Positions 55,809-64,000 of a DNA stretch of 64,000 nt are shown in pieces; position 1 is the stretch's first letter, and each line of letters opens with the position of its first letter. This stretch comes from Adenophora triphylla var. japonica (Eukaryota; Streptophyta; Magnoliopsida; Asterales; Campanulaceae), in contig JAFEMH010002511.1 of the NCBI GenBank assembly GCA_022495995.1, positions 186,001 through 250,000 of the forward strand. Reading direction: 5' to 3'. The notes under the pieces were generated by a model. It was not told the DNA's origin. It saw only the letters and a program-made list of their open reading frames with translations, and did no database searches. Position numbers and translations under genes: made by a program.

Positions 55809-58800
55809 ATGCAAAGTATGAAGAAGAAATCGACCAGCGATTGTAATAGTGGTGAAGCTGCTCAGAATCCGAAGCTGAAAGAGAGGCATATTGTTACCTG
55901 GTCTCAAGAGGTTCATTTCCTTAATCCTTGTTCTTATTGATTTATTTTGAAATTTTTTAGTTTTGTTGTGGCTGTTTTCTTTTCCTGATATGAGATGTTG
56001 TGTTGTAGGAGGATGATATATTGCGAGAGCAAATTCGAAACAATGGAACTGAAAAGTAGAGCGAATTCATCCTTAGCCTTGTTTTTATTGTGTTTAATCT
56101 AATTTAAATGAAGAAAAAAAATACAGATTGCTTTTTTGCTTTTTGAAATTGATGGATATGTTTGTGCTCTTAATGTATTTATGCAGTTGGGCAATCATTG
56201 CATCAAAATTTAAGGATAAAACCACCAGGCAGTGCAGAAGAAGGTTAGGAAGAAATTTATTTTTAAATTTTGCTTTGCTTTGTTCATCCATATCTTTGTT
56301 CTTTTCTAGAGCTTATTGATATACGGAGTATTTATTTGTTTTCTAAATTCTTTGACTTGGATGTATATTACTTTTGCAGATGGTTCACTTATCTGAATTC
56401 TGATTTCAAAAAAGGTGGATGGACACCAGAGGAAGATATGCTCTTATGCGAGGTCAATATATTACTCTTAATCTACTCCACGTCTCTCTCGATCTTAGTT
56501 ATTACTTATTAGTATGTCAATTGTGTGGAGCTTCTTTCCTCTCTTTATGTTGTCATAATGGTTCTTAACCCATGATTAGGTAGAGTTTCACGTTTGTTGG
56601 AACATGTAAGGTCTCATGTATGTTGCTTTTAGAAAGGCAGAACTCATCTCAATGTATTTCACGTTGATTTCATTATGCATAGTCTGTTAAACCCCTACCT
56701 CAATGTTTCAACTTAGAGAACCCCCCCTTTTGTTTGACATATTGAGCTGATATATAAATACGATGTGCAGGCTCAAAAGATATTTGGTAACAGATGGACT
56801 GAAATAGCAAAAGTGGTTTCAGGCAGGTAAACAGTGATGGAAATGATTCTTATTTTCTGTACATAACCAACGTAAGGAATTTGCTATTGATTTCTTCGTT
56901 CTCTTGCTAAAACCAGGACTGATAATGCTGTGAAGAATCGGTTTTCCACCTTATGTAAGAAGAGAGCAAAGCATGAAGCATTAGCAAAAGAAAATAACTC
57001 TTCTTATGTCAATTTAAACAACAAAAGGGTCATATTTCAAAATACGCGACATCCAGATGGAGTATTGGAAACTTCCGTACCCCTTAAGAAGATGAGGTAC
57101 CCTTGACGTTGGTGGTTTCAGTATCCTGAAAAGGTTGTATAGGTTCAAATTTACAAATTTACTGAACTGATTGTGTTCAGGAGGAGCCATATTGCTGATG
57201 TGAGTGAAGATTGCAATCTTGGAGATGGAATTCTTCAGGAGTGTGGAACAACAGAGCAGCAACTAAGAGCTCCATTTGCAGTACTTGCACAGAACTTCCA
57301 AGAGATGATTGATTCGCAAAATCATCCTCATGACAATACCAAGGATATCTCAAAAGATGGTAATGCATCTCATATACTTTATCTTTTGGACATTATATTC
57401 TTGAACTAATTCTTTGTTTGCTGAAGATGGCACTGAAAAGACAATGTAGGAGAATAGCTCATCATCCAAAATATCCAGCACATGTCCATCTTCTGAGTTC
57501 AAGACTATTAGTTTAAATAATTAATGATATTACTTGATTGGATAAGTGGAAAATAATATTTTTATTTCTTCACCGACGAAAATGCAGCTAGCGGTAATAC
57601 GAGCCAGGGTATATTTCTGAGGAAGGACGATCCAAAGATTATTGCATTGATGCAACAAGCGGAACTGCTTAGCTCCCTTGCACTCAAAGTTAATACAGAA
57701 CATACAGACCAGAGTCTTGAAAATGCATGGAAGGTAGAGAGCTTGGAATATTTTTGTGGTTTCATCTATCTTGAACCTCTGTACATGTCCCCAAGAGCAA
57801 GAACCTTATTTACTTGCATACAGGCGAATGACCATATTACCCACTACATAATTGCAATACCAGAATTTGCTTGCTATTTGACTTTATTATCGTTAAACAT
57901 GAGGAATATAATCTTGTAAAGTTAATGTTCAGGTTTAAAGATTAAATTTTTCAAGCTGTTTCACATTACATCATATTCCTTATAACGGAGATGCTGCTGC
58001 TTATCATTACAAACATTCATTGCTTAATATGTTAAATTATATGACATTTAGGTCCTCCAAGATTTTCTTAATCGTACCAAAGAAAGCGATTCGGTCGAAT
58101 TCAAACTTTCTGATATTGATTTGCAACTTGAGAATTTCAAAGATTTGTTAGAGGACTTAAGGAGTGGCGATGAAGACAGTCAACAATCATGGAGGTAGCA
58201 AACAGGGACGAACTAATATTTTAAATTGAGACCGTATTCTTTTCTGCCAAAAGTATCTAAATTGTGCTTTGATGCAGGCAACCTTATTTATGCGAGGATT
58301 CCCAAGACAGCTCCGAATATAGTACAGGATCAACTGTTCTCTCCCAGACAACAAGTGAAAAAACAGAACTAACTCAAACTGGGCCATGTGAAGCTGATCT
58401 GCAACCAGATCAGTTAGGGGAACCATGTGATCTTGGTGCTGATGATAATATAATTCTCTCCGATGAAACAACTAATCAAGGTGATATTTTATTAAAATTT
58501 TCTGAAATTTTGTTTGTACTTAATTACTTTTCATCATAGCTTGTATTGAGCAAACCAGAATTCTTTTTCTTTCATGTATAGTGTCTAATCAAGATTTTCA
58601 TTATAGCAGATAACAGACCATCTTGTCATGATTTGGGATGTGATGATGATGCAGCTGTGTGTGCCTTACAGAGTATAGATTTCAGTTCCCCAATTCAAGT
58701 AACTCCACTATTTGGATCATTGGCAGCTGGGATTCCTAGCCCACAATTCTCAGAAAGTGTAAGTACATTAAGATTTGAGTTTTTGATTATCAAACAACGT

Positions 58801-61800
58801 GCAAAAAGCAGTAACACTTTGTTCTCCTGGTACTTATGCTTAAAAAAGTATAGTGTCTTCACCCCTAAACAAGTATCCAAGTTTAGTTTTTGAGGACATT
58901 AAGCAAGTTGTCTTTTAAGCAATTTGATTTCTCATATGCATAAATATCATTAATGTTCACATTTTATCATTGCAACTGCAAGTTAGGACATGACAGTTGA
59001 CAAAGGGTGAAATCAGTACCTTCTCTTGAAATTTGACACTCTTTTGGCAACAATTTGTTTTTTCAAATTAGAAACTTATTTTCGGATGAGGGGAGTAGAA
59101 TTTAAGATATCAGTTGATGGTAATCTAGTAGCTCTAATTACAGTTAAAGAACAAGGGAGAAATATTGCTTATGCTCACTTTAAAAGGCTCTGAATATAGA
59201 AGTGATTCATATATACGATGCTGTTGTTATGGCACTAGTAACTTTCCAGTTTGCGAAATTTCTCTAACATTAAACAACCACACAAAAACTCAATTTGCCA
59301 AATAGTTTCCTCAACATTTAATAGTTGCATCGTTTAACTAGACCTATTTGTTTCAAAAGTTAGACATGTAAGTTTCTTAGTCAGATTCCATATTTAGTAC
59401 TTAATGATCGTGTCACTTTTTTGCCTTGCAAAGAGATAAAATATAGCCTTATAAATCAAGATGGGTGAATCGATATAACCATAAAAATGACACTCATATA
59501 GAATATATGTTAAAATGCAAAACTTACAAGCATTTAGGTTATGGAGGTTGCTCCCTGCATTCCAAGACGAACTTGAGGATATATATGCTTGATAAAAGAT
59601 GGAAAAGAAGAAGAATGGAGATCCGTAGTATTCTGGTTGATGCTCATTTTCCAATGGATAATTAGTTGTAGGAAATTTTTATCAATATGAAGAAGTAGGG
59701 GTCATTCCCGTCAAGTATAATAAGGTATGCCTTTAAAAAGCACAAGCCAGAAAAAATGACTTTTCCACAGAGACATTTTCATAATTCCAATAACCTGGAT
59801 TCATTACTGAGGTGAAAAACACCGGCAGAAATGCAGGTAATTGTGGATTATGCTGCCCTATAGGGTGGAAATATGGAGGTGCTTGCTCGTAGGCTTCAGG
59901 ATGGTAACCTTGATAAGAAACTGAAGATTCAGCCGAGGAAGCTGGTTAGACTTAAGTGGTGTTCGATAACAACAAGCACCAACAAGCACCAACAAGCACT
60001 TAATGCTTGTTGATGAATGACAAGAGAATTTGAGTCTTTGTAGACAAGTGAGAATATCGATGCTTGTTGGGTAAGAGAAATATGGGATGATTGTTACAAT
60101 TCAAGTCATGGTTCACCCTTAATTTGAAGTAGTTGTACAAAAGAAAACCATTCAACAACAAGCATTAAGTGCTTGTTGGTGCTTGTTGCTATCAAACACC
60201 ACCTTAAGCTATAGATTAGGGCTCCTTATGCTATTCATAGGCAACCAAGAATGTAGTGCAACTGATTCATTGAGACAGCACCATTGCAAACCCTCCAAGT
60301 AATCCTGGAAATAGCGATTACCTAACAAAGTTCGACTTGTTTGCAATGTGGAGAGATAGAAATATCCTTTGTAGGACCCACTCTATTACTCCCTCCATCC
60401 CGAAATGATTTTTCCACTTTTTTTTTTGTTGTTACTACGAAGGTAGCTTGAGCAATAAATTTAGGGTATCTTAATTATCCTAATGAACATCTAAAAATTG
60501 TGTTAGTGATAGTATTCATAATAGTGTATAAATATCAAGTTTAAATTTTCATTAGGATGATAAAACTAACCTAAATTTATTGCTCTAAGTATCTTTGTAG
60601 TAACAACAAAAAAGTGGAAATATCATTTTGGGACAGAGGGAGTATTTAAAGTCGCCCTAGAAGCTCAAAGCTCTGAAGCCCACGTGTCAAAAAAAAAAGC
60701 TCAGCTCAGTAATCTGCAGCTAGTTGAATATGAGGCTTTACATTACCTGTGATTTTGTAGCTATTGTGATTGTAGCAACAATGTAGCATTGAACGTCTTT
60801 GTAAGCCTGGCAAGTGCCTCATGTCTCACACACTCTACTCTCCCACACAGTAACCTACTTTTTTTCTGGATTAATATCCATTTTTCTCCTCTTGTTTTTA
60901 CTCATTAATTCTTTTAGTACATAGGGGAATGAATTCCTGAACCTCAGGTATGGCTTTAATAGTACATCTTTCAGCAAGTGAAAATAACTGAGCCAGGGGA
61001 TTCTGAGAGAGTGACTAGCAAAGTCACTAGAACATAGTTGGCAAGGTTGCTGACTCACTCCTTTCTTTTCTCCTTCATTATTTCTTTCACGAGCATATCC
61101 GCAGCTCCTATCCTTCATAGGAGCTTTCGTTCCCCCCATAATGATCTCCTTAGCTCTCGGCATCTTATTTTCAGCACCTTCAGTATTTCAGAATCCCTCC
61201 AGACATCTAAAGAAAAAAAAAGTTCTGTCTGTTTATAATCATAAAACCATGGTATTTTTAGAAATCCTGTGTTATTATTTCCTCGAGTTATGTAAATCCA
61301 CAGAAGAGCAATTAAGAAGTATTTAGTCCAAATGAACTTATTTAACTTCTCAACACTGTAAACTGTGGTGTTTCATGGCTGAGCCTGTTTGTCTTTGAAG
61401 TGCAAGGAACAGCTTCTGTCCAGAACATCAACCGGGGGGGGGTGGGGTGGGGAGGGGGTTGTCGAAAAGGAATGAAGTTAGCCCTTGAAGAGTAAAAAAA
61501 CAGTATTGCTTTAGACACATAATTGCAGTTTCTCTTCTGCATAGTGTAGCGTAGCATCTATGATTAATTCCCCGTCTTAAGTTTTCTAGGTATATGAATC
61601 ATCGTGATGGTCTTGTTGGAACATGTATATTATTGCTTTTGACACACTTCGTTTTTACCATGTGATTTTGTTTCCTTGATATACATTATGGACTTTTGCT
61701 ATTATTAACCTGTAATTATTATCTAAACAATATGACAACAAACGGCGAGCCTAACTAGTTTGTCTTTTTCTGCATTTTTCAGGAAAGGAACTTCCTACTG

Positions 61801-61893
61801 AAAACACTTGGAATGGAGTCGGCATCCTCAAATCCCAGCACTAAACCTTCACAGCCTCCACCCTGTAAAAGGGCCCTCCTCCATTGTCTATGA
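55809..61893 (+). CDS. MYB124-like (FLP): R2R3-MYB transcription factor, FOUR LIPS/MYB124-MYB88 ortholog (12 exons)
   Basis: Coding exons are 55809-55910, 56009-56055, 56187-56243, 56380-56452, 56771-56826, 56917-57096, 57181-57359, 57588-57733, 58052-58194, 58278-58480, 58607-58758 and 61783-61893. They join in frame to 482 residues with GT-AG introns throughout. Two MYB repeats follow: R2 with W31, W51 and W70, and R3 with W83, W102 and F121. They include WAIIASKFKDKTTRQCRRRW and GRTDNAVKNRF. The atypical repeats, LMQQAELLSSLALKV, the FKDLLEDLRSGDEDSQQSWR segment, SSPIQVTPLFGSLA and the C-terminal PPPCKR-LLH-L are specific to FLP/MYB88. In Arabidopsis these proteins end stomatal-lineage divisions by repressing cell-cycle genes; that role is inferred here. 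Intron 11 is 3.0 kb with two MITEs. Exon 11 has tandem acceptors (tagcag). Confidence 0.95.
59952..60209. mobile_element. Inverted-repeat MITE in intron 11 of the MYB gene
   Basis: Left arm ggtgttcgataacaacaagc, continuing accaacaagcacttaatgc, pairs with the right arm gcattaagtgcttgttggtg continuing cttgttgctatcaaacacc. Both ends carry ttaag. The left arm has one extra accaacaagc unit. A Harbinger-like origin is possible but not proven. Confidence 0.65.
60387..60644. mobile_element. Stowaway-like MITE in intron 11 of the MYB gene
   Basis: Ends TACTCCCTCCATCCCGAAAT and attttgggacagagggagta, TA-flanked. The arms pair far inward (ttgttgttactacga / tttgtagtaacaacaa, gagcaataaatttagg / cctaaatttattgctc), so almost all of it is a hairpin. 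Confidence 0.82.
60650..61782. other. Remainder of intron 11
   Basis: No gene or bounded element is supported. Frames of 60-100 codons here have no recognisable content. A G-run (gggggggggtggggtgg) lies at about 61433-61450. Confidence 0.4.
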
Positions 61894-63153
61894 TCAACCC
61901 TGGATCCAGCAAATTTACCGAATTCTCCTCAGTTAACACCCACCCGAAGTTTCAAACATATGTAGAGTTTCCCTTACCTTCTCATTTTTATTCATTTTCC
62001 CCTTTGAATCGCAGTCATTCCAACCTAAGTTTTTTACAAAGAGGTCTATCAAGATCTGCGTGTCTTTAGTAACTAGAAATGCTAGGTGCATTCTAGTACC
62101 CAACATCAGAAGATCCAAAAGTATCTTCCGCATTCTTTTCTTCTTTTTCTAAGACTCACATAGATTCATTCCAGTGTGTGTGTTTCATTTGATTTGCTCG
62201 TGTGGTTTATCTTGGAATTTCGAATATGGGTATTCGATAATGATATTCCCTCAAAGTTTTTCCGGCCAATTTTGTACAGACAGTTCCGGTAGTTTGTCAG
62301 AGAGTGTAATTATACATAGGCACCTCGCCAATATATTACATTAACCCCTTATATACAGAATAGAAGGGGTGAAAAGTATAAAGAGAGTGAAGGAGGATCA
62401 ATCACTCCCATTGGACTCCTGTTTTTCTTTGTTTTAATGTTTTAGGTGTGCAAAAGGGTTATACTATAAGCATTCTTGGAGTTTTTTTAATCTGTGTAAT
62501 GTGTATGTCATGGATGATTTGACCCAGAGAATGTGATTTTTATGGTTCTTGTGTGCAGAAAATTGTTTTAACTCGCTTATTATTCGTTTAGTACGAAAGA
62601 ATTGTGATTCCTTTCCATGGAACGTAATTGAATGATCATTGTTTCGTACCAAACCGAGTACTTGGTTTTTTTGAGATGAAATGCAAGCATGATATAGTAA
62701 GGAGAAAATGAGAATGGGGATAGAAAATACTTACTTGCAGAAGGTAAAAGATTCATGGTCTCTTTCTGGCAATCACTGTGAATTTCTGGGGTGGTGGGGG
62801 TATGAGAAGTGAGATGAGGGGTATATAAAAGCAGGGAGGGGGTAGAGACAAGTGTGATCATTAGGAAAAGCAAAAGTTGGTTGTTAAAGTGGGAGGGAAC
62901 TATGTACAAAATAAAGCATGCTCTTACTGGCAGGCATTTACTTGGTCACACACACACACACACCATCACTCAAGTCTCAATCTCTCCCTCCTATAGCATT
63001 TGATTTGGGTGGGTCCTTTTTTTCTTTCTTTTGGAACAAAAAAGAAAAGAAAAGAAAAGAATAGAAGATGAGTGGTTGGGTTCATAGGGAGAAAGTGGAA
63101 TAGCCAACTATATATATATATATATATATAGATATATATATATATATATATAT

Positions 63154-63188
<35 letters not shown>
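61894..63188. other. 3' flank of the MYB gene, with a possible promoter
   Basis: 61894 to about 62480 is presumably the MYB 3' UTR. At 62819-62831 ggtatataaaagc is a strong TATA-like element on the plus strand, followed by a purine-rich leader, a (CA)n run (62948-62962) and, beyond, a (TA)n/(GATA) microsatellite at 63109-63190. A downstream gene could start here, but no coding exon is visible before the window ends. Confidence 0.35.

Positions 63189-63190
<2 letters not shown>
63109..63190. repeat. (TA)n microsatellite with GATA interruptions
   Basis: About 40 dinucleotide units with two GATA steps. Confidence 0.9.
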
Positions 63191-63191
<1 letters not shown>

Positions 63192-63426
63192 TCCCTCCGT
63201 CCCACTTAAATGTACACTTTTTGGGAGGGTGTGAGAATTAAGGTAAAAGGTGAAAAAGGTGATGTGTTGTGAGTGTAGATGGTTGTGTAGGAGAGATAAA
63301 GTGGAGTAAGTGGGTAATGATTGTGAGTAGAGAGAAGTGGGTCCCATTTTCATTTTAGGAAAGTACAGATTATTGTGAAACGTCCAAAAGGGATTTTTTG
63401 CATATTATAATGAAACGGAGGGAGTA
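63189..63426. mobile_element. Stowaway-like MITE
   Basis: Ends TACTCCCTCCGTCCCACTTA and gaaacggagggagta. It abuts the TA microsatellite, so its TA duplication merges with that run. Confidence 0.78.
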
Positions 63427-63629
63427 TATATTTAAGGAGATGAGGGGTAAAAAGAGAATCAAATTCTTCAAAAAAAGATACAGACTCAATCAGACGGCAT
63501 GCAATTTGATGCCGTTGGCTCAAAGACCTGTATTTTTATCTATGGATTTGGAATTTTCCTGAACGATTAAAATGATGTCATTGAATTATAGTCGAGATTA
63601 TTATCACAGAGTCGACCATAAGAAACTCA

Positions 63630-63920
63630 TACTCCCTCCGTCCCACCAAAACTGAGACCAAATTTCTGGGCACGCGGATTAAGGAAAAGTAAGAGAGAGA
63701 AAAAGTGAAAGAAAATGTTGTGAGTATGAAGAATTAAATAGGAGAGAGAATGAGTGGGAGGAATAGTTAGGAGAGAGAATGTTGTGAGTGTAAAAGTGAA
63801 ATAGGAGAGAAAATGAGTGGGGTAAATAGTGAATATTCCTTTGCCATTTTGGGCAGTATCAGATTTGGTGGGACGGACAAAAAGAAAATAAGTATCAGTT
63901 TTGATGGGACGGAGAGAGTA
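63630..63920. mobile_element. Stowaway-like MITE
   Basis: Ends TACTCCCTCCGTCCCACCAA and ttgatgggacggagagagta, with inner arms aactgagacc / gtatcagttt. Internal aggagagagaatgagtggga and gttgtgagtgtaaaagtgaa are shared with the copy at 53055-53367. Confidence 0.82.
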
Positions 63921-64000
63921 ATTGATAAGAAAGAAAAATTTGAAATATCGTATCGTTTTAATCGTTTTAATGACAGACATTTATGATGTGTGTGAGGGAT

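Noticed and set aside
62580..62909. A 109-codon minus-strand ORF near the right end
   Set aside because: It overlaps the presumed MYB 3' region and a plus-strand TATA element. Its sequence shows no motif, and the gtaagt in it is not matched by a convincing acceptor.

Overview
The window is plant nuclear DNA, most likely from a eudicot. It is AT-rich, its genes have short exons with GT-AG introns, both recognisable transcription-factor genes have clear Arabidopsis counterparts, and the space between them is packed with plant-type transposons (Ty1/copia, Ty3/gypsy, TRIM, hAT, Mutator-like, Stowaway-like and Harbinger-like). I cannot name the species.

Host genes: (1) 44-1418 (+), a three-exon HD-Zip class I homeobox gene of the ATHB13/ATHB23 type. 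(2) 4577-4876 (+), an intact 99-residue ORF resembling a small plant mitochondrial complex I-associated protein. It lies wholly inside a 1.4 kb element with hAT-like ends and a perfect 8-bp target-site duplication. (3) 8174-8247 (-), a tRNA whose anticodon reads UAU (Ile). (4) 55809-61893 (+), a twelve-exon R2R3-MYB gene orthologous to FOUR LIPS/MYB124 and MYB88, with a 3 kb last intron that has taken up two MITEs.

Mobile DNA dominates the rest. 2.2-12.2 kb holds TRIM retroelements, one of them with a hAT MITE nested inside, plus a Harbinger-like MITE and hairpins. 12.25-22.5 kb holds a tandemly duplicated unit, one copy of which carries a CCGTCCGTAAC minisatellite. The other copy is split by an 8.85 kb gypsy element (13247-22099, TSD ttctc) whose two 2.78 kb LTRs are nearly identical but whose coding interior is decayed. 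22.7-24.7 kb is a 5'-truncated copia element on the minus strand. 25-40 kb is a mosaic of Stowaway-like MITEs, a second hAT element of the same family as the one carrying gene 2, two solo LTRs, a pair of GATATC-rich Mutator-like MITEs, a 1.28 kb Mutator-like element carrying a promoter-like segment and a small ORF, and microsatellites. 40351-52603 is a complete 12.25 kb gypsy element of the Tat clade (LTRs 955/958 bp, TSD ctact) with gag, protease, RT, two RNase H domains and integrase on the plus strand, and a spliced additional gene on the opposite strand. 52.6-54.7 kb and 63-64 kb hold further MITEs.

The most interesting signals are the two related hAT elements with different interiors, one bearing an intact gene-like ORF; the Mutator-like family whose members each carry a degenerate array of an AGTGTCAGTGTAACA-like unit; and the antisense spliced gene of the Tat element. 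Boundaries with target-site duplications were read directly from the sequence. Family names come from recall of conserved motifs and no database search was run.
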